Positions 8,890 through 18,116 are shown, counted from the stretch's first letter. The stretch: DNA of 35,189 nucleotides from Hyella patelloides LEGE 07179 (GCF_900659865.1 NZ_LR213810.1:1-35189), one strand, 5' to 3'. A program made the numbers and translations. The notes: generated by a model not told the origin, from the letters alone.

Positions 8890-8937
8890 TTGTTGGTGTT
8901 GCCAATTCTTAAACTAAAAAATCTAGCCTCTGTTGCT

Positions 8938-8963
8938 GCGCGTCTATTGATGCGCTTTTTTTT
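8938..8963 (+). terminator. Intrinsic terminator after TrxR-like gene
   Basis: Arms GCGCGTC (8938-8944) and GATGCGC (8949-8955) form a 7-bp stem with one G-T pair and loop TATT, followed by eight T residues (8956-8963). It lies 48 nt after the stop of the TrxR-like gene and is oriented to end its transcript. Confidence 0.85.
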
Positions 8964-9048
8964 GTCTGTTGGTGATTGTCTAGTGACTGATACGAATAAT
9001 TAATTAATTTTGCAGGCTTAGGTCACATCTACAGTCACGTATAGTTTA

Positions 9049-9432
9049 TTATTCTGCTGCAATCGCTTCAATCTCAAGTAACCAGCTTTCATCATAAATC
9101 CCCGTAATGATGACAGTGAGTGATGGTGCATGAGAGCCAAGAACCCGTTGGCGTACTTCGCTGTTCTCAGTTCCATAGTCTCTTGAGGATAAAAAGGTTG
9201 TGATTTTTACGAGATTGCTAATTGTCATGTCTGCTGCGTGTAACTGGGCTTTAATATTTTCCCACGCCAGTTCACATTGAGATTTGAAATCTGAGGGAGT
9301 AAAACCATCTACCGTCTCTGGGATTTGCCCGCTTATAAAGAGTAATCTTTTATAGCCTTCTAGCAAAGTGGCTTGAGAATAGTTTCCTGAAGTCAAGGGA
9401 GCTTGATCTGAATTAATGGGCGTGATTGTCAT
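9049..9432 (-). CDS. Rid family protein (YjgF/YER057c/UK114), atypical
   Basis: A 127-residue single-domain Rid protein. Family features are the N-terminal 'SGNYSQATLLEG', 'LLFISGQIPE' near residue 32, 'QCELAWENIKAQLHAADMTISNLVKITTFL' (~53-82), and the terminal strand 'LLEIEAIAAE'. Canonical RidA hydrolyses reactive 2-aminoacrylate imines and needs an Arg in a 'PARS/PART' motif shortly before the last strand. Here the aligned segment is 'HAPSLTVII', with no Arg, as in the non-deaminase Rid subfamilies. Imine deaminase activity is therefore doubtful and the role unknown. The ATG is well placed behind AGGAG (rc of CTCCT at ~9438-9442). It is a monocistronic gene convergent with the TrxR-like gene. 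Confidence 0.88.
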   Translation of the reverse strand: MTITPINSDQAPLTSGNYSQATLLEGYKRLLFISGQIPETVDGFTPSDFKSQCELAWENIKAQLHAADMTISNLVKITTFLSSRDYGTENSEVRQRVLGSHAPSLTVIITGIYDESWLLEIEAIAAE

Positions 9433-10006
9433 TCAAAACTCCTAGGAAGTAAGTGGCACAACCTTTCATTCTACTGACATTTTCCAGATAACTACTTCAT
9501 AGGGGATCCTTATTATCAAGTAGAAACTCGACCAATAACACCTCTCTCGCTACGTAAATTGAACTTCTAGTGAGTCGTATAACCGACACTTTACAATAAT
9601 TTACTAAAACTGATAATCGATCGCTGATCGCTAATGACTAAATTATGACCTCAATTACTGATTTTGCGATCGCAAAATGTCTCACTTGAGAAGGAAAACA
9701 CAACAATAATATTAGATTGGGTAATTATCAATCATCAAGTTATGCCCACAAACTCATATCGCAATATCTTAACCAGACAATTTTTTTAAAGCATATTGTT
9801 TGAATAATTCACATGAAATACTGTTAAGCAAATGAGCTATTTTTGAAACAAATAGCTGCTTCAGTTAAAGATTACGTAAATATACCCTACTCACCCATGA
9901 CTTTTGTGAAAAAATCGGTAAGAATATGTAGAATAATTCTGACTTGTATACTCGATTCAGTAAATAAACTTAAGTAAAATTAATAGAAAAACCTTGAGGC
10001 TCCAAA
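9433..10006. other. Divergent intergenic region with extended HIP1 palindrome
   Basis: About 570 nt of AT-rich sequence between the divergent Rid and TPR genes. It holds a perfect 18-bp palindrome, ATTTTGCGATCGCAAAAT, at 9661-9678, which is a HIP1 octamer with matching flanks. No small gene is evident. A GAGG at 9996-9999 is a plausible ribosome-binding site for the TPR gene. Confidence 0.5.
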
Positions 10007-12106
10007 ATGTTCAAGCTGTTCCAAAACATGATGAGTGGAGGTGACTCTGACGAATCAATCAATAAGAAAAAACCTCTTAAGTCTAAGTCATCTTCCTCTG
10101 AATACTCGGCTACTTTGTCATCTGATGATGATATAGATTCGTCTATGGAAAAAGCGGAACTTCTTTGGCAGCAAGGAAATCTACGAGAAGCGATCAATTT
10201 ATACGATCGCGCTATCCAAGAAAATCCTGATTCTTGTGAAGCCTATCAAGAGTTATTAAGTCATCTCAAACAGCAAAATAGCGTTGCCAAAGCTTATAAA
10301 CAGCTAGCGGAATCTCTTAAAAGACAGGGAAAAAACGAAGAAGCAGCTACTTGTTATCGCCAAGCGATCGTGATTCAAGCAGTAACAAATGAAGTTGAAG
10401 AGAAGTACAAAGCAATTTCTGCTTCTCTTCAATTAGTAGATCAAAAAAGTATTGCTAATTTACAAGACAGTGCTTTTTCTTTTCAAGGCTCGATTAAAGA
10501 AGCTTCTAAAGAGAGCCAACCTAATTTACTGCAAATTGAACTGCCTCAAGAATATACTCCTAGTATTTCTTCTGCTTTTAAAACTAAACAGCTAGATTCT
10601 CGTAGCATTGCTAATATAGAGTGGGAAGCAGCCCAAGCCTTTATGCAACAAGCGTTAGATAGCTGCGATCGCGAAGACTGGTCAGAAGTAGCTAATGCTT
10701 GTAAACAAGCAACAAGAGTAATGCCAGATATGGCAGAAGCATACAAAATTTGGGGTAATGCACTTCAAAGGATGAACCGTACGGCAGAAGCTATGGAATG
10801 CTACGGTAAAGCAGTTGAAATTCAACCCGATCTCGCAGAGGTATATGCTGGTATAGCTAAATTATATGCTCAACAACAGAAGTGGCAACAAGCAGTAGAG
10901 TATTTCCAAAAAGCAGTTATTATTAAGCCTGAATTTCCTGATGCCTATCGCAGTTTAGCTCATGTTTGGGAACAATCAGGGGAGTTAGAAAAGGCTCAAG
11001 TATGCAAACACAGAGCGCAAGAGTTAGAAGCTCAAAATCCAGCATTATCAAATGAGGTAGAAGATGGAAACCCTGCTAAAACAACACAAAAATCCCTTGT
11101 CGAATCTTCAGAGATCATAGATAATTCTGTAGTTAATTATCACAAACTGGGACAAGATTCTGAACAACAAAATCTTTGGCATGAAGCTGCGGTTTATTAC
11201 CGTAAAGCTTTAGAACTAAATTTATCTCAAGCTCAAGATTTAGTTTCTTCGGAAACCTCTCTCAAAAACGAACAACAACATCAAGCAAATCAGCTAGCTC
11301 GCATCAAAAAAATTCAGCAATTAATCAAAACTAAATCTGGCAATGGAGTATATAAAACTTCCTATCCCAAGGTTGCCGAATCGATAAAGCATGAAACTTT
11401 AGCCCGAATCAAAGATTCGATTGCGAGCAAAAATAAGCAGAAAAAAGTAGAAGATAAATTAGACAAAGCGATTGGACACTATCAGAAACAAGCAAGACTA
11501 AAGCCTAATTCTGCAAAAGTTCACACTGATTTGGGTAATCTATACGCGAGAAAAAGAAAATGGCAATCAGCAATCTCTTGTTACCGTAAAGCCATTAGAA
11601 TTAATCCTAAAGAAGCAGAAGCTCAAATGAAACTGGCAAAAATATTAGCCAAAATAGGAGAGCAGGAAAAGTCTGTAGAGCATATGTATTTAGCTTTTAC
11701 TTTGCAACCCAATCTGGGTTTAGCAGAAGATCATTTTCTCTTAGGTGAATCCTTCAGAAAGTTAGGAAATCGCAACAAAGCAATCTTTTGCTATGAACAA
11801 GCAGTTAAGTTACAGCCTCATTTCAATGAAGCTTATCAGCATCTAGGTGAAGTATTACAAGAAATCGGTAAGCCCAAAAATGCGATCGCTTGTTATCAAG
11901 CAGCAATACATTATAATCCTCAAAATGCTAATTTCCACTTTAATCTTGGAGAATTACAAGAGAAACAGGGTTCTTGGGACAATGCAGTGAAAGCTTATCG
12001 TCAAGTTTTAGAATTAAAACCGAAATATCCTCACGCTTCTCAAAAATTAAACCACGCTTTATCAGAAAAACTCAAACAAGATTTGACATTAAAACGTAAA
12101 ACATAA
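10007..12106 (+). CDS. Large tetratricopeptide-repeat protein
   Basis: A 699-residue soluble protein built from tetratricopeptide repeats. The N-terminus (1-45) is Ser/Asp/Lys-rich and probably disordered. TPRs occur at ~47-124 ('AELLWQQGNLREAINLYDRAIQENPDS'), ~206-340 ('WGNALQRMNRTAEAMECYGKAVEIQPDLAE'), singly at ~378-410, and in a run at ~485-690 ('LGNLYARKRKWQSAISCYRKAIRINPKEAE'). Lys/Gln-rich linkers separate the blocks. No transmembrane segment, signal peptide or catalytic domain is visible. TPR arrays are protein-binding scaffolds; in cyanobacteria many such proteins are uncharacterised. It appears monocistronic. No specific partner can be named from context. Confidence 0.9.
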   Translation: MFKLFQNMMSGGDSDESINKKKPLKSKSSSSEYSATLSSDDDIDSSMEKAELLWQQGNLREAINLYDRAIQENPDSCEAYQELLSHLKQQNSVAKAYKQLAESLKRQGKNEEAATCYRQAIVIQAVTNEVEEKYKAISASLQLVDQKSIANLQDSAFSFQGSIKEASKESQPNLLQIELPQEYTPSISSAFKTKQLDSRSIANIEWEAAQAFMQQALDSCDREDWSEVANACKQATRVMPDMAEAYKIWGNALQRMNRTAEAMECYGKAVEIQPDLAEVYAGIAKLYAQQQKWQQAVEYFQKAVIIKPEFPDAYRSLAHVWEQSGELEKAQVCKHRAQELEAQNPALSNEVEDGNPAKTTQKSLVESSEIIDNSVVNYHKLGQDSEQQNLWHEAAVYYRKALELNLSQAQDLVSSETSLKNEQQHQANQLARIKKIQQLIKTKSGNGVYKTSYPKVAESIKHETLARIKDSIASKNKQKKVEDKLDKAIGHYQKQARLKPNSAKVHTDLGNLYARKRKWQSAISCYRKAIRINPKEAEAQMKLAKILAKIGEQEKSVEHMYLAFTLQPNLGLAEDHFLLGESFRKLGNRNKAIFCYEQAVKLQPHFNEAYQHLGEVLQEIGKPKNAIACYQAAIHYNPQNANFHFNLGELQEKQGSWDNAVKAYRQVLELKPKYPHASQKLNHALSEKLKQDLTLKRKT

Positions 12107-12141
12107 AAGTAAACTAGGCGTTGCCGATTTAGCGAACGAGT

Positions 12142-12171
12142 GCGCGACGGCGAAGCCGAGTCCTTTAGGGG
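12142..12171 (+). repeat. Interspersed palindromic repeat, half-copy C
   Basis: The 30 bases here (GCGCGACGGCGAAGCCGAGT followed by CCTTTAGGGG) are the exact reverse complement of 17937-17966. It includes the small palindrome GGC-GAA-GCC. It lies 35 nt after the TPR gene stop. Confidence 0.8.
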
Positions 12172-12469
12172 TCTTGGGCGGGGCTTACAAGTTCTGCCGT
12201 GAAACGACAGAATCAGCCCCTTGGGTTTCCCTCAATGAGCAACTCGTTCAAGACAGGTATGAAACCGATAGTAATACTGTTCGGAGCTTCCAAGCTCTAA
12301 GCTTTAAGCCTCTTGAATATTAATGAAAAAGTAAAATTTTGCTCAATCATACCACCATGAGGCAAGGCCGTAAACTAAGTAGCTCAAAAATCAACCCCCA
12401 ATCGCCAAATAAGATCGGAGGTTATTTGTTGTGAACACGGGAGTGAAATAGCACACCGCCTGCGTGACG

Positions 12470-12505
12470 CGCGATGCCCTAAAGGACTTCCTTCGGTCGC
12501 GCGAC
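12470..12505 (+). repeat. Interspersed palindromic repeat, copy D
   Basis: The 36 bases CGCGATGCCCTAAAGGACTT / CCTTCGGTCGCGCGAC are the exact reverse complement of 17961-17996. After position 12505 the match decays (GCTAAGCCAATCCTTTAG against GGCGAAGCCGAGTCCTTTAG), so this is an older full-length copy with a diverged right half. Confidence 0.8.
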
Positions 12506-12652
12506 GCTAAGCCAATCCTTTAGTGATGAGGTTTCGCGACTCGTAAAGACAAGTATTACCCCATTTCCTCCCGTCAAATTTAATTTGTGCAGCCAAGAAA
12601 AAGTAACTAACGATTAATTATAATTACTCTTAATTTCTGTTTTAATGCAGGT

Positions 12653-13894
12653 TTAAGCAAACCATTCTTCCACTGCTTCTTCTTTAGTATTAGTATTACG
12701 AGAAGGAGTTTGTCTTTCAAAATTCATGTGAACAGAGCGGGTTTGTTCTCCATCCGCAGCCACAGCCACGATAGGATAATCAATTACACCATCTTGGAAA
12801 GACATCTGGAAGCGGAAAGTACCATCAGGATTTAACTTAATGGGACGACCACCGACAGTGACAGTTGCATCAGGTTCGGTTGCGCCATAAACAATCAACT
12901 CTGCATCGGCTACTAACCAGAATTTACGAGGACGTGCGGGAGGAGCAGAAGCAAAGCCAGCACCAGACATATTCATACCGACACCAGACATACTAATTCC
13001 TGATGCAGTAGGTAATGCCCACATACCAACCCCAGAGGGAAAGATATAAGAACTAACCGCTTGTTCTGGTGCTTGCTGCATTGAACCAAATAATGAACCA
13101 GCAATTCGCATTGCTTCGACGGACTCTGCCATACCAAAGATTTGGTCGTAAATAGGGTTACTTTGATGATGAGTTGCTGCAACTTCCTGTTTTTTGTTGG
13201 GAGGAACAAGATTGACTACTGTCTCACCTCTTAAATTCTGTTCCCAATCAACCTTTACAAAGTTATCTTCTACCCATTCAGAAGGATACACGGGAGGAAT
13301 CCGAACAGAAGCAGAACGAGCTAAAATTAACCAACGCCCATCAGCACAACGATAACCGATATCCACCATGTAATCGCGATCGCTCACAGGGACAGGTACA
13401 TACCATTCTCTAGCCATCTCATCGCAGAGATATTCTTGGACATTGTGAGGAGCTTGAGAATTAAGATCGATATCACTAATGTCATAAATTCTGAGAGCTA
13501 ATTGCTGTCCACCTTGACGGCGGAGTTCCTCTTTATGCTCGTTAGAAATATCCCAATAACAATAAGACCATTGAGGATCTCTAGGCATTAATACAATACG
13601 ACTTTCTCCATATCCACTAGGAAGCTCTCCCAAATCTTGATCGATGTCAGAAAAAGCATCCTCAATACTGGCTTTTTGACCAACTTCAAATTTTGTAGCT
13701 TCCACCTGTTGTTCCTCCTGAACGGGTAACGAATTTTGTTCTAGTTGTTCGTTTTCTCGATTTACTATTTTTGCTTGAATAGCAGCTTTGAGTTGCGCTT
13801 TGCGCATTCTGCTATATTTAGAGATTTTTAATTCACTAGCAACTTTTCTGAGTTGTCGTAAAGTCATCTCCTCTAAAGGTCGATTCTGTACCAT
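12653..13894 (-). CDS. DUF4912 domain protein with N-terminal Rho-N/SAP-like domain
   Basis: A 413-residue conserved cyanobacterial protein. Residues ~7-45 ('LEEMTLRQLRKVASELKISKYSRMRKAQLKAAI') form a Rho termination factor N-terminal-like helical domain, which can bind nucleic acid. Residues ~95-225 carry the DUF4912 domain ('SRIVLMPRDPQWSYCYWDIS...LALRIYDISDID...REWYVPVPVSDRDYMVDIGY'). A Gly/Ser/Met-rich linker follows (~290-325), then a beta-sandwich-like tail ('FWLVADAELIVYGATEPDATVTVGGRPI'). No signal peptide or membrane segment is seen. GGAGG stands ten bases before the ATG on the minus strand. The biochemical function is not known; a regulatory or structural role is only inferred from the Rho-N domain. 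Confidence 0.9.
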   Translation of the reverse strand: MVQNRPLEEMTLRQLRKVASELKISKYSRMRKAQLKAAIQAKIVNRENEQLEQNSLPVQEEQQVEATKFEVGQKASIEDAFSDIDQDLGELPSGYGESRIVLMPRDPQWSYCYWDISNEHKEELRRQGGQQLALRIYDISDIDLNSQAPHNVQEYLCDEMAREWYVPVPVSDRDYMVDIGYRCADGRWLILARSASVRIPPVYPSEWVEDNFVKVDWEQNLRGETVVNLVPPNKKQEVAATHHQSNPIYDQIFGMAESVEAMRIAGSLFGSMQQAPEQAVSSYIFPSGVGMWALPTASGISMSGVGMNMSGAGFASAPPARPRKFWLVADAELIVYGATEPDATVTVGGRPIKLNPDGTFRFQMSFQDGVIDYPIVAVAADGEQTRSVHMNFERQTPSRNTNTKEEAVEEWFA

Positions 13895-14130
13895 TGACTT
13901 ACAGCCTCCAAATTACTAAACCGTAACTAGCTGGCAGTCTTAAGAACTGATCAGTGGTTCGCTTGTAGTAAGCTTTTCCTATTCTGACTGTCTCTTAACT
14001 CTGAACTATCTGTTTTTTTATACATTCTTACTTTAAAACGATCCCTCTCTGGGGATCAAGGTTCACGAGGGAGATATAAAGAGGCGATCGACGATTTTAT
14101 AAGGGTTTTAAGATTTATTAAGTCATTAAT

Positions 14131-14224
14131 TCATGACATTTTGGGATCGTTTAAGCTATTCAACAGAACAGATCGACTATATTTTTGGTATTTTATGTCA
14201 AATTGTCATGACATTGTGGGATCG
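14131..14224. repeat. 19-nt direct repeat pair, 75 nt apart
   Basis: TCATGACATTTTGGGATCG at 14131-14149 and TCATGACATTGTGGGATCG at 14206-14224 differ by one base. They lie upstream of the DUF4912 gene, ~240-330 nt from its start, and could be operator sites or relics of a small duplication. Confidence 0.65.
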
Positions 14225-14347
14225 AAGTATTTTAGAATCTCGCAAAGCGATGCATCAAAGGGTTTCGCATTTATTTGGATCGTTGTCTTTTTCAATCTGT
14301 TCTAGATCGGCATTCAAAACTTTAATAGTCGAACTCCCTCGATCGAC

Positions 14348-14388
14348 ACAAAAGGGAAAGGTTTATATTTTGTTACTTTCCCTTTTGT
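14348..14388 (-). terminator. Probable terminator hairpin downstream of ilvD
   Basis: ACAAAAGGGAAAG (14348-14360) is the exact reverse complement of CTTTCCCTTTTGT (14376-14388), giving a 13-bp stem with a 15-nt loop. It begins 45 nt past the ilvD stop on the minus strand. The T-tract is short and inside the stem end, so efficiency is uncertain. The symmetry means it could work on either strand. Confidence 0.5.
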
Positions 14389-14432
14389 ATTCAATCCGAG
14401 TTGTTGTAAATAATCAAAAATAAACCAAATTA

Positions 14433-16115
14433 TTAACAGTTCAAATCGGTTACAGCACCCAAACTACTGGAAGAGACTAACTTGGCATACTTAGCTAAAA
14501 CGCCTCTGGTATAAAGGGGTACGGGTGGTTGCCATTGTTGTTTACGTCTGCTTAACTCTTCTTCTGGGACATTAAGTTGCAATAGTTTTTGATGAGCATC
14601 AATAGTAATGCTATCCCCTTCTTGGACTAAACCAATAGTACCGCCGACTGCTGCTTCTGGGGCAACGTGACCGACTACCATACCATAAGTACCTCCAGAG
14701 AAACGACCATCAGTAATTAAGCCTACCGAATCCCCTAAACCAGCACCAATAATTGCTGAGGTAGGAGCAAGCATTTCGCGCATTCCAGGACCTCCTTTAG
14801 GACCTTCGTAGCGAACCACAATGACATCTCCAGCTTTGATTTTTCCATCGAGAATCGCATCAAGACATGATTCTTCCGATTCAAATACTCTTGCAGGACC
14901 AGTAATTTGGGGGTTTTTAACACCACTAATTTTCGCTACTGCTCCTTCTGTTGCCAGATTACCTTTTAAGACGGCTAAATGTCCTTGCTTATACATGGGT
15001 TTTCCCCAAGGACGAATCACATCTTGTTCTTCTGCGGGTGTATCGGGTATATCTGCTAATACTTCAGCAATGGTTTGACCGCTAATAGTTAAAGCATCAC
15101 CGTGTAACAATCCTTCTTGGAGTAACATCTTCATTACTAAAGGAATGCCTCCAGCTTTGTGTAAGTCAGTAGCTACATATTTACCAGAAGGTTTGAGATC
15201 GCAGATTACAGGGACACGCTGACGAATAGTTTCAAAATCATCAATAGTTAACTCAACGCCAATAGTATTAGCGATCGCCAATAAGTGTAAGACAGCATTG
15301 GTGGATCCCCCTACTGCCATGATGACAGAAATTGCGTTTTCAAAGGCTTTACGAGTCAGAATATCTTTGGGTAAAATTTGCTGTTTAATGGCTTCTACAA
15401 GGACAAAAGCCGACTTTTCTGTACTTTCTGCCTTTTCGTCATCTTCGGCTGCCATAGTGGAAGAATAGGGCAAACTTAAACCCATTGCTTCAATTGCAGA
15501 AGACATGGTATTGGCTGTAAACATACCACCACAAGAACCAGCCCCAGGACAAGCATTGCGCTCAATAGCAGTCAATTGAGCTTCATCGATTTTACCCGCG
15601 CTAAATTGTCCTACCGCTTCAAAAGCACTAACAACTGTTAAATCTTCTCCGTTGAGATGTCCTGGCTTAATCGTGCCACCATAAACAAAAATCGCAGGAA
15701 TATTCATTCGTGCAATGGCAATGATCGCTCCTGGCATATTTTTATCACAACCACCGATTGCCATCACTGCATCCATACTTTGCCCATTACAAGCAGTTTC
15801 AATCGAATCAGCAATTACATCACGGGATACTAAGGAGTATTTCATTCCTTCTGTACCCATAGATATCCCATCACTAATGGTAATAGTACCGAACATTTGA
15901 GGCATTGCACCCGCTTGTTTTAAGGCAGCTTCCCCTCGAATTGCTAGAGAATTAATCCCCATATTGCAGGGGGTAATGGTACTGTATCCGTTAGCCAATC
16001 CGACGATCGGCTTTTGAAAATCTTCATCACTAAACCCTGTGGCTCTTAGCATAGCGCGATTAGGCGATCGCTGATGACCTTGAGTAACTACTTTACTACG
16101 ACGATTATCTGGCAT
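14433..16115 (-). CDS. ilvD: Dihydroxy-acid dehydratase
   Basis: IlvD (560 residues) dehydrates 2,3-dihydroxy-isovalerate and 2,3-dihydroxy-3-methylvalerate to the 2-keto acids of the valine, isoleucine and leucine pathways. Signature motifs are 'GCDKNMPG' and '[16 protein letters not shown]', supplying iron-sulfur cluster cysteines, plus '[25 protein letters not shown]' in the C-terminal domain. The ~560-residue length and N-terminus '[29 protein letters not shown]' fit the shorter [2Fe-2S]-type enzymes of cyanobacteria and plants. AGGAG lies eight to nine bases upstream of the ATG on the minus strand. It is probably monocistronic, with a hairpin downstream. Identification is secure. Confidence 0.97.
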   Translation of the reverse strand: MPDNRRSKVVTQGHQRSPNRAMLRATGFSDEDFQKPIVGLANGYSTITPCNMGINSLAIRGEAALKQAGAMPQMFGTITISDGISMGTEGMKYSLVSRDVIADSIETACNGQSMDAVMAIGGCDKNMPGAIIAIARMNIPAIFVYGGTIKPGHLNGEDLTVVSAFEAVGQFSAGKIDEAQLTAIERNACPGAGSCGGMFTANTMSSAIEAMGLSLPYSSTMAAEDDEKAESTEKSAFVLVEAIKQQILPKDILTRKAFENAISVIMAVGGSTNAVLHLLAIANTIGVELTIDDFETIRQRVPVICDLKPSGKYVATDLHKAGGIPLVMKMLLQEGLLHGDALTISGQTIAEVLADIPDTPAEEQDVIRPWGKPMYKQGHLAVLKGNLATEGAVAKISGVKNPQITGPARVFESEESCLDAILDGKIKAGDVIVVRYEGPKGGPGMREMLAPTSAIIGAGLGDSVGLITDGRFSGGTYGMVVGHVAPEAAVGGTIGLVQEGDSITIDAHQKLLQLNVPEEELSRRKQQWQPPVPLYTRGVLAKYAKLVSSSSLGAVTDLNC

Positions 16116-16338
16116 TTCTCTTTCTCCTTCTGGCTGTTAACTAAAGAATGCAAAAGCCCTAGTTATCATCGATCTATCATAGACTGCTTGAACAACGGTA
16201 GTGATAACAATTCTTAAAAGTAATGATAATTAATTAAGCTCAGTTACTCAGACAAAAGAGACTTAGAAAACAAAAAACTCGCATTCTTGGATTATCTTGT
16301 TATCTATTGATAGAACTTGTGATAGGATTTGCTCCCAA

Positions 16339-17496
16339 CTACCTTTCTTTTAACTGTACCGACTTGTTAAGCCAGTTCATTGCTAAAGAAATTATCAAGT
16401 TGATAGTGAGATAAATGCCAACCAGAATTAATAATATTTCTACAGCTTTTCCTGTTTGATTTGAGATGGTATTGGATATAGCATAGACATCATTATAGCC
16501 AATTGCGATCGCTAAACTAGAGTTTTTTGCCAAGTTAAGAAATTCACTGGTCAAAGGGGGAATCATAACTCGTAATGCTTGAGGAAAAATTACTAATTGC
16601 ATTACTAACCCTGGTTCTAAACCCAATGCTCTGGCTGCTTCCCATTGTCCTTTATTAACCGATTGAATTCCCGCACGTACTACCTCAGCGATAAAAGATG
16701 CCGTGTAGATACTTAAACCAATCAATAAAGTAGCAAATTCTGGAGAAAGATTAGTTCCTCCTGCGAGCGAGTTACCTTCATATTGTGGAATATTCCAATC
16801 AATACCAAAGAAAAAAGTAGCAACAGTAATTACTAAACTAGCTATCAGTAAATTAAGCCAGTCTTGTCCCGATTCACCCATTTCTTCGATAGTATCAACA
16901 CGTTTTTTCCAGAATAAAACAGCCAAGATAATTGCCGTTAAAATCAAAATAGAAGATAAAATTGTTTGCAAATTACTCACAAACCAAGGAATCCTCATTC
17001 CTCTATTAGATAAAAATATAGTGTTGCTAATATTAAAGGCATTTTCAATTCTCGGCAACCTTAAAAATACGGCAAAATACCAGAAAAAAAGCTGTAATAA
17101 CAACGGTGTATTGCGTAAAGTTTCTACATAAATAGTTGCTAGCTTACGGACTAACCAGTTATTAGATAGTCTGCCAAGTCCTACAGTAATCCCTAAAATA
17201 GTAGCGATAATAATACCAAAAAACATTACTTTTAAAGAGTTAATCAACCCCACTAAAATCGCTTTAAAATAAGGATCGCTCGGACTATATTCAAAAGGTG
17301 GATTAGCAATAGCAAAAGAAGCAGAGCGAGTTAAAAAATTAAACCCAAAAGTCAAGCCTAATCTACGGAAATTGTTGACTAAATTATTGCCAAAGAAAAT
17401 AAAAATCGAAATTACCATAGTAAGTATTACTACTTGAGCAATAATGTTGAGAATTCGACTATCTCGCCAAAAAGGTATTTTTTCTGTTTGTGACAT
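16339..17496 (-). CDS. Amino-acid ABC transporter permease (NatG/AapQ-like)
   Basis: A 385-residue inner-membrane permease of the His/Glu/Gln/Arg/opine transporter family (HEAT). It has an N-terminal transmembrane helix (~18-38), a periplasmic stretch, and a core of about seven helices. The cytoplasmic EAA loop is 'EAARALGLEPGLVMQLVIFPQALRVMIPPLTSEFLNLAKNSSLA', which docks with the ATPase. The long central insert and size resemble the AapQ/NatG subunit of polar and neutral amino-acid systems such as cyanobacterial N-II. No gene for the binding protein, second permease or ATPase adjoins it, so partners must be elsewhere. No strong ribosome-binding site precedes the ATG. Family assignment is firm; the exact substrate range is not. 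Confidence 0.9.
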   Translation of the reverse strand: MSQTEKIPFWRDSRILNIIAQVVILTMVISIFIFFGNNLVNNFRRLGLTFGFNFLTRSASFAIANPPFEYSPSDPYFKAILVGLINSLKVMFFGIIIATILGITVGLGRLSNNWLVRKLATIYVETLRNTPLLLQLFFWYFAVFLRLPRIENAFNISNTIFLSNRGMRIPWFVSNLQTILSSILILTAIILAVLFWKKRVDTIEEMGESGQDWLNLLIASLVITVATFFFGIDWNIPQYEGNSLAGGTNLSPEFATLLIGLSIYTASFIAEVVRAGIQSVNKGQWEAARALGLEPGLVMQLVIFPQALRVMIPPLTSEFLNLAKNSSLAIAIGYNDVYAISNTISNQTGKAVEILLILVGIYLTINLIISLAMNWLNKSVQLKER

Positions 17497-17865
17497 ATTT
17501 TTTAATAATTGAGATCTCAGTTACCATTTAATCTTTAAGCATAGTAGTAGCATATTATGTAAATTAAAATACTGTATTGAGATAAATATGAGCTAATTTA
17601 AAACGTAGATACTCAATAGTAAAACGCTAATAAAATTAGCCCTGGTTACTTCGCAAGGATAGTAAGTAGATACACAAAGTTAATTACACATTTTATTATC
17701 TTTCTGAATGCGAGCTTCTTATTGCCTTATCACCAGTCCCCAGTTCCTAATCTCACTTCTCAATTCAATGATAAATTTAATTTTGCACAGGTATAGAACT
17801 ATGTATACAGGTTAGGACATTTTAAAAATTGCTACTTGTGGTGCGACCTTGCGTCGTTTTACGGC

Positions 17866-17920
17866 GTTTACATCCGTCGCAGTGGGTGTTGTCCCCATCG
17901 CATTTGGAGGCAACCGAACG
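17866..17920 (+). repeat. Interspersed repeat, copy 2 (partner at 1086-1140)
   Basis: Shares GTTTACA.CCGTCGCA and TCCCCATCGCATTTGG with 1086-1140 in the same orientation. It is directly followed by the CCTAAAGGACT repeat, so two repeat families are nested or fused here. Confidence 0.7.
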
Positions 17921-17934
17921 CCCTAAAGGACTCG

Positions 17935-17996
17935 CTCCCCTAAAGGACTCGGCTTCGCCGTCGCGCGACCGAAGGAAGTCCTTTAGGGCATCGCGT
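17935..17996 (-). repeat. Interspersed palindromic repeat, full copy B
   Basis: A GC-rich element bounded by CCCTAAAGGACT and AGTCCTTTAGGG (a 12-bp inverted repeat with a ~30-40 nt centre). Internal palindromes are GGCTTCGCC and GTCGCGCGAC. Its reverse complement matches 12470-12505 and 12142-12171 exactly in two halves. An extra CCTAAAGGACTCG lies just outside at about 17922. It resembles a small foldback (MITE- or REP-like) element. Confidence 0.8.
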
Positions 17997-18116
17997 ATCG
18001 TTGCAAGCAAAGAAGTTAATAGTTTTTTTGTTCTAACCTAGTTTTGTATGGCTATACTTAAGTAATTTCTGAAAAAAGATTCCCCTCTTCTAGAGAAAGA
18101 GGGGCTAGGGAGAAAG

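Larger units (their letters stand above)
12107..12652. other. Intergenic region with repeats and a possible decayed ORF
   Basis: About 545 nt containing two copies of the CCTAAAGGACTT repeat family (12142-12171 and 12470-12505). Between them one frame reads ~GGAYKFCRETTESAPWVSLN and continues to a TAA at about 12320. It has no good start and no domain I recognise. The GC-rich 'GGGCGGGGCTTAC' and 'CAGCCCCTTGGGTTTCCCTC' segments around 12177-12235 could be the end of an insertion-sequence relic, but this is not demonstrated. Confidence 0.4.
13895..14432. other. Intergenic region with direct repeat and 13-bp inverted repeat
   Basis: About 540 nt between ilvD and the DUF4912 gene, both on the minus strand. 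It contains a 19-nt direct repeat (14131-14149 and 14206-14224), a strong 13-bp inverted repeat (14348-14388) and several GATCG motifs. A 96-codon plus-strand frame across the repeats has no homology I recognise and is probably spurious. Confidence 0.5.
17497..18116. other. Intergenic region with composite repeats
   Basis: About 620 nt. The part near the permease is AT-rich and probably promoter sequence. Positions 17866-17996 hold two abutting interspersed repeats, described separately. Short frames on both strands across the repeats are artefacts of GC-rich palindromes. Confidence 0.5.

Noticed and set aside
12174-12320. TnpB-like C-terminal relic (frame GGAYKFCRETTESAPW...)
   Set aside because: No zinc-finger or catalytic motif is visible and I could not match it to a transposase; left as unexplained intergenic sequence.
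14133-14423. 96-codon plus-strand frame
   Set aside because: Includes the direct repeat and hairpin, has no recognisable domain and no ribosome-binding site; probably chance.
17822-18041. Short frames on both strands
   Set aside because: They cover the GC-rich palindromic repeats, which give stop-free frames by composition.
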